A DNA stretch of 64,000 nt from Rhynchopus sp. YZ270_cl-10 (lineage: Eukaryota; Euglenozoa; Diplonemea; Diplonemida; Diplonemidae): positions 1,687,220 to 1,751,219 of the forward strand of contig OZ037839.1 in NCBI GenBank assembly GCA_964035575.1, in the 5' to 3' direction. Made by a program: the position numbers and the translations under genes. The notes under the pieces were generated by a model. The model was not told the DNA's origin. It ran no database searches and saw only the letters and a program-made list of their open reading frames with translations. This document shows, in pieces, positions 40,941-50,344 of the stretch. Within the stretch, counting starts at the first letter, position 1. Every line of letters starts with the position of its first letter.

Positions 40941-41170
40941 ACCTCCCCTGTAGGGTAACCGAAGGTGAAGTGAGGTATAGTATTGAAATTGATGTGGGTG
41001 AAGGGTCAATTTTACAAACTCGGATTTTGTGAAACTTTTTGGCCGAAAATGGGCCCCACCTAGTGACCGGGCTCATATTTTCCAAAATTTAAGTGGTCAA
41101 AAAATTGTCCAATTTTCAACATCGACCCCACCACTTTCTGGACAGATTCCGGAAATGCCAAAAAAATGTG
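40941..41170 (+). repeat. Diverged single unit of the 260-bp repeat
   Basis: Matches the 33201-33984 units in order: TAGGGTAACCGAAGGTGAAG, GGTATAGTATTGAAAT, AAAATTGTCCAATTTTC, GACCCCACCACT. It is roughly 80% similar by eye. Confidence 0.6.
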
Positions 41171-41421
41171 TTTTGGGTCACGAATCCGCACCCCGTCACC
41201 AAAAATCGGCAAAAAAAAGGGGGTGGAAATAAATAATTCGAATGTAAATAGTAATTGGATGTAAATAATAGCTGTGAATAATTATATGTAAACAATACCT
41301 GTATGTAAACAATAGCTGGGAGGGGGGTTTACCATTTTTTTTATTTTTATTTTTGAAAACAGTATATTTTTTTGGTAACGTGGTCACCATCGTGGTGATC
41401 TCCATTCCACACTGTCGTTTT
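41171..41421. other. AT-rich stretch with ATGTAAATAAT words
   Basis: No gene. Repeated ATGTAAATA/ATGTAAACAATA words occur here and at 40855-40935, flanking the diverged 260-bp unit on both sides. Confidence 0.45.
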
Positions 41422-41459
41422 GAGGTGACTAAGCACACGAGAGGCTTATGTTTATCTTG
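41422..41459 (+). ncRNA. Conserved hairpin H, copy 4
   Basis: GAGGTGACTAAGC, loop ACACGAGAG, GCTTATGTTTATCTT. The inner five-pair stem is kept, the outer 3' arm is partly changed. It lies 1.3 kb after the receptor gene. Confidence 0.45.
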
Positions 41460-41703
41460 CTACACTTTTTCGTTCTTATTTTCAAGCAATATGCCAACGG
41501 CATGTTTTTACCCTTTTTCCTCCCCATTTTTTTCGTCCCAAAATCACTTCCCCCCCTTTCCCCCCCCCACGATCCGATTGTGTCTTGTCTGTTTTCTGTT
41601 TCGTTCGTTCATTTGAATTTATGTGAGTGTGGTTGTTCGCCACAGCCCCCCCTATATTTTTTTCCTCTTTTTCATCACCTTCTATTCAGTAGAATAGTTA
41701 GTA

Positions 41704-42684
41704 CCGTAGTCGGAAAAATGTTGTAACGGAATAATGTTGTAACGCTGGAAAAAATGGCCCAGCGTTACAACATTATTCCGTTACAACATTTTTTTGGGGT
41801 TTATTTTTGTCTTAGGGATTTTTGCTGGTGCGGGGGTGGTTTTTGAAAAGAAAAATTTTGTGCCTCTGACGTGGTGAAAAAAGGGCGGGGGGCGGGGGGA
41901 CAACGGATGTGACAGTTCCACCGCTGGCGCGGATTATGCGCAACAAGTGCATCACCGTTGCACTCTCTTCGGGAGACAGCACGCTCGGTCGGCCGCGATT
42001 CGGCTCCGTCGGGGCAGGCATGTCGACTCCGTTAAGGGAGTTCCGCAGCTTCAGTGCCTCCTCCTCCCTGAACTTCTTGAACAGGCGGCTCAGGGTTCCT
42101 TTCACCAGGACGCGTCGTGGGGGGTCTGCGCGGGGGTCGTTCCAGTAAGCCAGCGTCCTGTTCAGGTCGCCAGCCCTGTCCCGGCAGGCTTGTCCGATCT
42201 GCCGCCGCTCCTCGAGGGAAAAAGACTTCCCCTTTCCCGCTCGCGTGCTGCTTGCAGCGCTGACCTCATTTGCGACAGCACGAGATGTGCTGTCGTCTAG
42301 CCCCACTGCGCTTGCGGCGCTACCAGCAAGGAACGCCAGGTTGGGGGCATCTCCTCCTTCCGAAACAGGCTCGTGGGGATTGCGGCGCTTGCAGAATTGG
42401 GCTAATCCCATTTGTTTCATTTTTTATTTGGGTGAGGGGTGGGGGAGGACGTCGAAAAACCTGAAACACTAATTATCGGCTTGAAATTGGGGTGTGGTGT
42501 GTGAGGTTGGGGATTATGCCGACTGTTCCAAAAAAAATCCCTAATACAAAGTTCACCCCAGTCATAAAAATGTTGTAACGGAATAAAGTTACAACTTCCC
42601 GCGATCCGCAGCGTTACAACATTATTCCGTTACAACATTTTTACGTTCCAACATTTTTACGTTGCAACATTTTTCCGACTACGG
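41704..42684. mobile_element. TA-targeting DNA transposon derivative
   Basis: The left end CCGTAGTCGGAAAAATGTTG and the right end CAACATTTTTCCGACTACGG are inverted, each next to TA (41702-41703 and 42685-42686). Subterminal ATGTTGTAACGGAATAATG units recur several times on both sides, in both orientations. It encodes only the N-terminal part of a transposase-like protein, so it is probably non-autonomous. Confidence 0.75.
41812..42420 (-). CDS. Helix-turn-helix protein of a DNA transposon, catalytic part absent
   Basis: 202 residues. Residues 65-165 contain two helical DNA-binding-like modules: SFSLEERRQIGQACRDR with LVKGTLSRLFKKFREEEAL, and GRPSVLSPEESATVMHLLR. The GRPSxLSPEE motif is typical of the second helix-turn-helix of Tc1/pogo-type transposases. 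No DDE domain follows; the sequence ends in a Pro-rich tail. It probably binds the subterminal repeats of its own element and could act as a repressor, if expressed. Confidence 0.6.
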   Translation of the reverse strand: MKQMGLAQFCKRRNPHEPVSEGGDAPNLAFLAGSAASAVGLDDSTSRAVANEVSAASSTRAGKGKSFSLEERRQIGQACRDRAGDLNRTLAYWNDPRADPPRRVLVKGTLSRLFKKFREEEALKLRNSLNGVDMPAPTEPNRGRPSVLSPEESATVMHLLRIIRASGGTVTSVVPPPPALFSPRQRHKIFLFKNHPRTSKNP

Positions 42685-42686
42685 TA

Positions 42687-43007
42687 TATGAAACAATTTT
42701 TTTTTCAGTACCTGCGCCCGGGCGATGTACGGTGAGGTGTTTGCACTTTTCAGCTTCTCTATTTTCTCTTTTTTTTCTTTTTTTTCTTTCATCTTTTCAC
42801 ATTTTAACAACAAAAATTTGATGATATCTGATAATATCCCTTGTGAGGAGTTTCTCTTCTTTTGGTTAGAGAAAGTATCTGCAGTCAATTTTTCCTGGTT
42901 TTCTTCAAGGTTGGCATAAAGGCAAGGCTTAGGTTCATCTTATCAACTGTTTTCCCCCTCTCTTTGTGTGTCACAGATCCCAGCATCCCCTTCTTTTTGC
43001 GGAAGGT
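42687..43007. other. Gene-free stretch
   Basis: T/C-rich. A degenerate hairpin H sequence (GGCAAGGCTTAGGTTCATCTTATC) lies at about 42921-42944, lacking the 5' arm. Confidence 0.35.
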
Positions 43008-43062
43008 TACCCCAAGAAAATTTGACCAAACTTATTTGGATTGCCAAGTTTTTCTTGGGGTA
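43008..43062. mobile_element. Small palindromic MITE
   Basis: The left arm TACCCCAAGAAAA and the right arm TTTTTCTTGGGGTA, both ending in TA, surround a 25-nt loop. Confidence 0.5.
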
Positions 43063-43207
43063 TTGTTTTTGGGATGGAATGCCCACCTGATTTTGACTCT
43101 GGGTTTGGCGGTGTTCGGCTGGCCGGCAAAACATCGGTGAACACTGGGGCAAAAAATCAGGTGACGTGATGTACCTGCAAACTAATATTTCAACAACAAT
43201 AAAGACA

Positions 43208-43276
43208 GTGGAGATTTGCACAACTGTGGCAACACAACCGAGGCAACTACACTACTCCAACAATTTATCAACAAAG
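43208..43276 (+). repeat. SINE-like repeat S2
   Basis: GTGGAGATTTGCACAACTGT, CACAACCGAGGCAACTACAC, TACTCCAACAATTTATCAAC. This is the best uninterrupted reference copy for the S2 family. Confidence 0.65.
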
Positions 43277-43856
43277 AAAGAAAATACCAATAACTCCCTT
43301 ACAAGGCCCAAACCCCCCGCTGTGCGAGCACTTTCCAATGCAGACATGCTGCATCTCTCTTTTTGTTTTTGTTCTCCAAAAAAAAATTTTTTTTTTGCGT
43401 GTTTTTTAAAACAGACAAAACACCGAAAAAAAAAAAAAAAAAAAGCAACAAAAAATCTGCACAAGAACACCGCGTCTTCTCTTTGCTCGTTTCTCTCCCT
43501 CTGATGGGGTTTCCTTCCGCCTGCCCCATATTTTCAGTCACACCCTTAGAAACAAGAACAAACATCCCAAACAAAAAAGCAAAACAAAAAAATACTTCAT
43601 AAAAACCCATTCGAAACCCCCTTAGAAAGAAAGTGACCCCTCATCCCCCCTTGGATTTTTTTTTGGATTGTGGGGAAGGCTCAGGGCTAGGGCTGATAGC
43701 TTCCCCCGTTTCGCATGAAACTGAAAAGTGGTAAAAAGATTGTGTGCTCCACGACTATGGCAGCTTTTCTTTGTTTTCAAAGACGGGGGCAGGGTTTTGA
43801 AAGACCACGTGTTCCCAGTACCCCCATGCCTACAAAGAGGGTCCGTCGTAATATCA
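43277..43856. other. Gene-free stretch
   Basis: A- and T-rich runs, including an A tract at 43427-43444. No coding or repeat family recognised. Confidence 0.4.
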
Positions 43857-43991
43857 TACCGTAATCGTAAGAATTCTGGGACGTAAAATTTTTGGGACGT
43901 AAATATTCTGGGACGTAACAAAACTGGGACGTTTTGGACTTTTTTTAAACTTGGGACATTTTTACGTCCCAGAATATTTACGATTACGGTA
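43857..43991. mobile_element. MITE, TACCGTAATCG termini
   Basis: The left end TACCGTAATCGTAAGAATTC and the right end TTTACGATTACGGTA are inverted. The arms carry repeated TTCTGGGACGTAAA words. It belongs to the same TACCG-terminal group as 8396, 40362 and 41704. Confidence 0.7.
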
Positions 43992-44504
43992 TAAAGTAAC
44001 GCACCCCTTCCTCTCCAACCCCACGTCTACAAAACTGTCAAGCAAAATTAAACAGAGCACAAAAGCACATTCAAAACAAACAAAAAAACCTTTTCGTACC
44101 CCAACCCTACATAAAAATAATCTGAGACACGCCCCCCACCTTGCTGCAAAAGCCCCCTACGTGGCTGTGGCAATTGGGGTGATTTTTTTTTTTGAAATAA
44201 AGTGATTCTAAGAACTATCCTGGCATCATGTACCCCTTCTCTGTTTTTTTTTTTTGTGTCGACAATCACTTCGCTCCAAAAAAAAAAACGGAATAAAGTT
44301 CTGTACTCAATTGGCCGAAGCCTTTGTATTGCAGAAAGTCTATCGATGTCATAAAATTTCTTTCTTTTTCTTTCCCAAAAAAAAATTTTTTTTTTTGAGA
44401 TATCTGTCGGATAAACGCGGTACGTATCACCGTGACACACAGTATATTTCTCCTCTGGGATTCTAAGCACGACCCAGCGCTCCATTCCCTCTTTTTCTTT
44501 TTTT

Positions 44505-44577
44505 GTCGCAAGGTATTTGTGCTTTCATCCGGATGGCTGGCGTTGGGTCAGTCGGAGGTGCCTGCATTAATAACTAC
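44505..44577 (+). repeat. SINE-like repeat S4
   Basis: TCGCAAGGTATTTGTGCTTT, CATCCGGATGGCTGGC, GGGTCAGTCGGAGGTGCCTG, CATTAATAACTACC. Confidence 0.65.
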
Positions 44578-44962
44578 CATGTTTCTTTCACCAACAACTA
44601 CCAATTTTTTTTTTCGGAGAGATATGGGATCGTTTAATCTTATTTTTGATGTCTTGGGTGTCATTTCTAAAAATATTGGAGGCATGCGCTTGCGGGCAAA
44701 CAAAACGGATTGAAAAAAAGACAGAAGCTGGCTTTGTTCTTTGATTCACCACAATAACCTTCAGTTTAACACATTTTTTTTCTCCACCTTTTTTGTTTCC
44801 CGGATTTGAGCGCACAAACAAAGGACCCAATCTTTTTTGTTTGACAGCTACAAAAAGCAAAAAGAAATTTTTAACCGATCCCGATCTCAGCCAGCTCGTA
44901 CCAAAAAAAAAAAAAACACACACATTCCTTTCTGTACACACGGTGGGTCCAGCCTCTGACTG

Positions 44963-45020
44963 ATTTTGCTAGCGGGTGTGACACCCGCTTTTCAGGGGGG
45001 GTGTCACAGCCGCTAGCTGA
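44963..45020. mobile_element. Palindromic MITE-like hairpin
   Basis: The left arm CTAGCGGGTGTGACACCC and the right arm GGGTGTCACAGCCGCTAG are nearly perfect inverts with about a 10-nt loop. Each arm itself contains a GGTGTGACACC-type palindrome. Confidence 0.5.
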
Positions 45021-45112
45021 CCAGCTCAGAGTATGGACCCCACAGTGCACCTCTTCTCGACCCCACCCGCCCACACCGCTCTGATATTTCATTGTTTACA
45101 TCTACTGTTGTA

Positions 45113-45196
45113 GGCCGCAGGGTACTTTGGTGCTTTCATCCGGATGGTTGGCATCGTACAGTGGGTCAGTCGGAGGTGTGCCTGCATCAATAACTA
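45113..45196 (+). repeat. SINE-like repeat S4
   Basis: Full copy: GGCCGCAGGGTACTTTGGTG, CATCCGGATGGTTGGC, GTACAGTGGGTCAGTCGGAG, CATCAATAACTAC, followed by a T tract. Confidence 0.7.
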
Positions 45197-45356
45197 CAGT
45201 TTTTTTTTTATCTCTTTTTCTTCATTTATTCGATGACAGTACTATGCAACCTTTCCCCCCCTTTTTTTGAGATCAAAAATCAAAAAAAACCCCTCCTTCT
45301 TTATCAGAACCATATTAGACAAAATCTTTTCAAAACTGTTCTCCCCTTATTTTTTA

Positions 45357-45434
45357 GGCCGCAGGGTACTTTGGTGCTTTCATCCGGATGGCTGGTAGCG
45401 TACAGCGGGTCAGTTGGAGGTGCCTGCATCAATA
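45357..45434 (+). repeat. SINE-like repeat S4
   Basis: Full copy: GGCCGCAGGGTACTTTGGTG, CATCCGGATGGCTGGT, GTACAGCGGGTCAGTTGGAG, CATCAATAAC, followed by a T tract. Confidence 0.7.
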
Positions 45435-46066
45435 ACAGTTTTTTTTTTATCTCTCTGTTGACTGAAAAGGATTCTCAAAATCCTTTTTTCATTTTATTTT
45501 CCGAGCTGCGTTTTTTTTTAGCCACGTTTTAACTACTGGTGTGGAAAATTCAGCGTTTTTTTTTTTTTTTTTTGGACCTTTTTTCATACAAGTATAACGG
45601 CCGTCACGACGGGAAAAATTTTTTTTTGTCGGGGAGGTCACGGCCGTGAAGAAAATCTGAAAAATTTAACGGCCGTGAAATTTTGCATTGATCACGGCCG
45701 TGAAATATTTCCACGCTTTTTGCTGGTTTCTTCTTTTTCGTTCGTAGACAGGGCCAGACCCCCTTTCCCATCCCTCCCAAGTCATTCTTGGGGGGTAAAA
45801 GCAACATAAAAAGTGCAAAAAAGTCGGCCCCACTGCGATCGGGAAGCTGACGACACGAATGAGCACTTGGTGGTCCTGCCCTGCCTGCGATGCTATACGC
45901 TCAGATCCTAGTTTCCACTCCGTCACAACTGCTGGCAGGTCGCCGTGGCCTACTGTGTGTCGAACTGTGGAGTTATCCCTACTGCCCTGAAGGACAGTAT
46001 TGATGCTACCTCCAGCGTCTGATGGGGAGCATCCTCATACACCGGTTGTCTCTGAACAACAGCCTC

Positions 46067-46334
46067 CGTATCAACAATCTGCCACTCACGCCTGGAGAAG
46101 TTTTTGGGGTGCCTCAGGAAGTCTTTATACAATGCAATGTGCCTTAGTTTCGAGTACGAAATGTTTCTCCATGTATTGCACGGGAAACAATATGACAAAC
46201 AGGTGCAGGGTGGTTCCGTGCATATCATAGAAACTGGCACCTTGTGTGTCTCCCAAAAACCAAAAGCGTTGTGTGTAGTTTTGAAGGAAGGAAAAATAAA
46301 ACGTATCAACAATCTGCCACTCACGCCTGGAGAA
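46067..46334 (+). repeat. Retroposed-looking 155-bp repeat between 33-bp direct repeats
   Basis: CGTATCAACAATCTGCCACT plus CACGCCTGGAGAA occurs at 46067-46099 and again at 46302-46334. The 202 bp between includes the 155-bp repeat also found at 13047, with its AAATAAAA tail against the right-hand direct repeat. The form is that of a retroposed transcript with a long target duplication; a tandem duplication is the alternative. Confidence 0.55.
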
Positions 46335-46791
46335 CAGCTCAGCTGCAACCTTTGTTCCGTCCCCACTATGACTTCGACCGGATTCCACTCTCACAGGAAA
46401 TGGACTTATCCAAACCATCACCTGCGTGCCCTGCTGCGCTCCTGGCTCTCCTCACTGCGCTGGTCTCCCGCTGCCCGCCCACGTTTTCACCCTACTGTGA
46501 ATTGTAGTTGGAGCGTGTGTCATTTCTGAGCACTTGTACGTGCTCCCGGTTCTTCAGAGTAGCACATTTCTCGTGTTTCAGCACTTGTAACCGGTTCTTG
46601 AGCAAAGTTCTCTTCTCATATTTGATGGGCTTTCCGTTGTGGAGCACACATCAATACTGTGAGACGAACCTCATCTGTGTTGAACCATTTGCGGTCCAGT
46701 GCAAAATCTTCCGACAGAATCAGCACACCATTGAGCAACTATCCTCCGTCTTTTTTGTCGGAAAATAGACCGCATCACGTTTTGCACACCT

Positions 46792-46828
46792 CTGGATCTT
46801 CTTCGCTACGTTAGCGAAGAAGATCCAG
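46792..46828. repeat. Perfect 17-bp hairpin
   Basis: CTGGATCTTCTTCGCTA, loop CGT, then the exact inverse. The neighbouring sequence has no T run, so a simple bacterial-type terminator is not indicated. Confidence 0.9.
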
Positions 46829-46889
46829 CGAGATACGCGCAGAGGGAGGGGTCCTAGGGATGGGTGTATTATGAATTTTCAGTTTTATA

Positions 46890-47910
46890 ATACACCAAAT
46901 ACATGTATTTTAATGTATTTTAATGTATTTTGATGTATTTTGATGTATTTTAATATTAAAATACACTTATAATACAGTATTTTGATTCTGTATTTTAATA
47001 TGTATTTTGAATGTATTTTGATGTATTTTGATGTATATTGATTGTATTTTGATTGTATTTTGATTGTATTTTGACCGTATTTTAGGTGTAGGCATGTGGT
47101 GGTGTGTGTGGGTTGGCGGGAGAGGCGGTAACAAAGTTGGTGGAAAAGAGGAGCAGGCTTCGCGCTAACTTTTGGAAAAAAATCTGAAAAATCGTATTTC
47201 GGGCCCAAAAAAAACGCACGTCAAATGGCCTTACGTCTGGGGGTGAAAAAACAGTGTTTTGTGGCATTTCCGAGCCAATCCCGGCTTGTGGTGGGGCATA
47301 TTCGGAAAAATGGACAAAATTTTGGTGACTTACATTTTCACAAAATATGAACCCATACTCCTAAACAAGGGGCATTTTCAGTCTGAAAACCCAAATTCAG
47401 TTGAAATTGTGGTGTTTTTGACTGGGAACAGGTAGCGCCGCAGGCGCACGGTACCCAACTTTTTTCTTTCTTTCTTTTCCCTTTTCTCTGCTTCTTTTGA
47501 TTGCGCGAGCCGATTGCTCTCCACGGTGGGGTCACATGTGTGTGTGAAAACACTCGAAAGTACCCGTACTCTGAACTATGAGATTCCTCTGGTGTTAGTA
47601 AAGAAACCCCGGTCTCAAAAAGTGCGTAAATATCCTTTTTCCGCCCAAGAGCTCGTTTTTTTGGGCCCGAAACACGATTTTTCAGATTTTCCAAAAGTTA
47701 GCGCGAAGCCTGCTCCTCTTTTCCACCAACTTTGTTACCGCCTCTCCCGCCAGCCCACACACACCACCACATGCCTACACCTAAACTACGGTCAACGAAC
47801 GTCCAGTGATGAAATCACTGTATTTTGATTGTATTTTAATACCGTTTTTTTATAGTACATTAAAATACATCAAAATACATAATACACCAAATACATTAAA
47901 ATACAAATAC
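46890..47910. mobile_element. Foldback element B nested in AT-rich inverted arrays
   Basis: The arms at about 47078-47210 and 47660-47775 are inverted (TTTAGGTGTAGGCATGTGGT... and ...ACCACATGCCTACACCTAAA). They continue through CAGGCTTCGCGCTAACTTTTGG, the terminus shared with element A at 15112. Outside the arms, arrays of ATGTATTTTGATGTATTTTA (46896-47085) and their inverse (47820-47910) face each other. The centre contains the inverted equivalent of the blocks at 15250 and 15840, with CGCCGCAGGCGCACGG. Confidence 0.65.
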
Positions 47911-47998
47911 AGCCAACCCTAAGGGGTCCACCCTTTTGCTCCCGTGAACTTGCACTGTTTGCCCGATGTTTTCTTTGGCACAAGAGTGATGAACGGGG

Positions 47999-48190
47999 TT
48001 GAGTGAGTCCAAACACATCCTTCTCGGGCAAAGACTACTAAGAGGTTATGAGACGCTCGGGACACTGCGAATTCAGTATGCAGAACTGAAAGGCAGTGTT
48101 GAAACCAGAAGATTACAGATGGCGGGTCAGATGCTGTGTCACTCACCCCATCAGGTAGATGAGAGCCAGCACCTTCAGAGCAGTGAACAC
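47999..48190 (+). pseudogene. Possible LINE reverse-transcriptase tail fragment
   Basis: The frame reads LGQRLLRGYETLGTLRIQYA, then ELKGSVETRRLQMAGQMLCH. The RRLxxAGxxLxH pattern is like the segment after the reverse transcriptase in many non-LTR elements (RRLRWAGHVLR). It is short, isolated and without catalytic motifs. Confidence 0.3.
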
Positions 48191-48869
48191 AACACACCGT
48201 GGACACAATACATGTGCCAAAAGGCAACAAGACCCTACAAGGAGTACCCAGTACCCAGCGCAGTTTTCTGTGGATATCACTTAACCGGTCCTCTCCTGCC
48301 CTACCCCCTCCTTTTCTTCAGGGGTAAAAAATCAGGTGGGTTGTGGGAATATAGGGGGAAATGGGTGGGGTTTGGTCTGTACATTCCTATCCGCGCCTAT
48401 CCGCGGGGTAAAAATCAGGGGGGATGGTTCTTGAGTGGTACTTCACTGTGTGTTCCTTCAAAGACTTGTACAAAAATTTCACGGCCGTTGTTTTTTTTTA
48501 ACGGCCGTGAAATTTTTGTACATAAGAAAGGCGCTTTTTTTTCACGGCCGTTTTTTTTTATTTTTCACGGCAACGACGGCAGTGGGTCGAGCATTTTTTT
48601 TTCATTTCCGTGACGTCCGTTTTACTTGTATGTTTTTTTCCATTCAAGTACTTTGTACAATGTCATTCATCACTGAAAAGAAACCATCATATTTAGAATG
48701 AAAGTTTTGTTTTATTTCGTTGTTTGCGATAACAACGCAGGACGGATGGATGCTTTCGAGTTTGCCGTATTATTACAAGCCTTTTTTTTTTCAAAAAAAA
48801 AAAATGCATAAAAAAATACGCTCGTAAAGATATGGGACATCAACTAGGGATATCGGTTTCCTTATTATG

Positions 48870-48932
48870 TTTTTGTGCTTCATCCGGATGGCTGGCAGCG
48901 TACAGTGGGTTATGCCTGCATCTCAACAACTA
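48870..48932 (+). repeat. SINE-like repeat S4, shortened
   Basis: GTGCTTCATCCGGATGGCTG, GCAGCGTACAGTGGGT, then CCTGCATCTCAACAACTAC. The CAGTCGGAG segment is deleted. Confidence 0.55.
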
Positions 48933-48934
48933 CT

Positions 48935-49331
48935 CTTGTGTTTTTTTTTTTTTTTTGTAAATCAAGGTACTTGACAATAGGAAATAGAAACGACGGAAGG
49001 TGCGTGCCCGCCAGCTTGTGTTTTCTCACTCATTATTTTTTCTCTCTCATACAACACACACTTCAGCGAAAAAACACAACAAGCTTGCGGAGCGATAAAC
49101 GAAAAAGTTGTTTTTCATTGTTTTCTTTTTATTCAGAACCGAAAGTTAGTTTCTATTTTGGGAATTTTGGGAATTTTCTCACTCCCCTTTCTGTCTGCCT
49201 TTCGTTCGTAGAAAGCCTTTTGCACTTTCCTACTTGCATTATTTGAGGCTACCAAAAAAAAAAAAAAAAAAAAACGACGAGAGCAGGGATGTTGCTAAAC
49301 CGCGTAGTGGAATTCCAAAATCCTTGAGAGG
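48935..49331. other. Gene-free stretch
   Basis: T- and A-rich. An A tract of about 23 nt lies at 49252-49274. Nothing recognised. Confidence 0.4.
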
Positions 49332-49455
49332 TCGTTTTTTTTACGGGAAATTTTACGTGGGGAAGTCGTTTTTTTTACGGGAAATTTTACGTGGGAAAAT
49401 CCTTTTTTTTCCGGGAAATTTTGAGGAGTCTTTTTTTTTTCCGGGAAAATTCTGT
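49332..49455 (+). repeat. Diverging tandem repeat, about 35-45-bp unit
   Basis: Four units contain TTTTTTTACGGGAAATTTTA or TTTTTTTCCGGGAAATTTT. The first two are nearly identical, the last two differ at CGG/CCG. Confidence 0.75.
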
Positions 49456-49489
49456 AGGGTTGACCCGGGAGGCTGTACCTTCAAATTTT

Positions 49490-49965
49490 TTTTTTGCCTG
49501 CGGCGCCAGTTTTCATGTTATGCTCCGCAAAAAAGGGTTCGTTGAGTGACTCTGTGGTGTAAATAGCTATATTTTTACACCGTGCCCTAAATTTTTTTAG
49601 CCTGCGGCGCCATTTTATATTATTTTTTTTTGCTCCGCAAAAAAAAAATACAGTTCCGTATGTTCCCGATGGTACTTGTCTTCTGAAGGAAAAGTACAAA
49701 GTGAACGTGGGGGCAGTTTGCGTAGTGGCAAACTTTGCTGCATGTTGTGACCCCACCATTTGACGGACAGAGCACGTAGAACCCAATAAGGAGTGAGAAA
49801 GAAGGATATGGCCAAAGAAAAAAGTAGCGTACCGTGCGCCTGCGGCGCAAGCTTGCATTACACCCTTCTTATGACATAGTTTGGCTGTGAAAAAAGTGCA
49901 ATTTTAAGCGCAATTTTTGAAATGTGGCGTACCGTGACTTCGCCAGAATGCGGTTTTCTCGAAGT
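49490..49965. repeat. Patchwork with GCCTGCGGCGC core motifs
   Basis: GCCTGCGGCGCC occurs at 49497 and 49596, and GTGCGCCTGCGGCGC at 49832. GCTCCGCAAAAAA follows twice. The right part (49870-49960) is an inverted relative of the hAT-like interior (AAATTGCGCTTAAAATTGCA near 9548). It is probably built from overlapping element fragments. Confidence 0.45.
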
Positions 49966-50035
49966 TTTCTTGGAAAATGGGGACACTCTCGCACGGGTTT
50001 TGGAGGTTGCACCGGTCGTGCACTCCCCGTCTTTG

Positions 50036-50335
50036 GTTGCTGTTGAACAAGGATTCTCTCTCCTGACTACATCTACGCAAAGAGATGCCACCGCCTTTCT
50101 CATAGTACTATTGAGAAGCTGATGGTTCTTCATGAACAGGCACCCGAGTTTAACAACGAAAAGATGGGGAATATTCCTGAACACGCTGTTGCCTTGTTTC
50201 TCAGCACAAGCGTCACAGGTTCAAGAGAAAACGGAGGTGTTCCTGCTGATGGCGGAAGAGTTGGAAGACTTCGCTCCCCCCGTATTTGCTTTCGGAATTG
50301 AGCTTCTGAGGACCTTTTTCGCGCAAAACTGGTGA
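50036..50335 (+). pseudogene. Possible coding relic
   Basis: One frame reads protein-like (DYIYAKRCHRLSHSTIEKLM, VLHEQAPEFNNEKMGNIPEH, AVALFLSTSVTGSRENGG). A different frame continues with FLLMAEELEDFAPPVFAFGI. The frame change suggests a decayed gene or a missed intron. No homologue is recognised. Confidence 0.3.
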
Positions 50336-50344
50336 TTTCGGAAG

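Larger units (their letters stand above)
45587..48632. mobile_element. Composite 3-kb inverted-repeat element with ACGGCCGT motifs
   Basis: The left end CATACAAGTATAACGGCCGT and the right end ACGTCCGTTTTACTTGTATG are inverted. About four ACGGCCGT palindromes lie near the left end (45597-45713) and about three near the right (48480-48555). The interior contains a repeat between 33-bp direct repeats, a perfect hairpin, AT-rich ATTTTGATGT arrays and foldback element B. T runs at both flanks hide any target duplication. No full gene is seen inside. Confidence 0.45.

Noticed and set aside
46340-46500. Short frame MDLSKPSPACPAALLALLTA as a gene
   Set aside because: Too short, lies inside the composite element, no start context or homologue recognised.
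46792-46828. Perfect hairpin as a bacterial-type terminator
   Set aside because: No T run follows and the host is eukaryotic; it is listed only as a hairpin.
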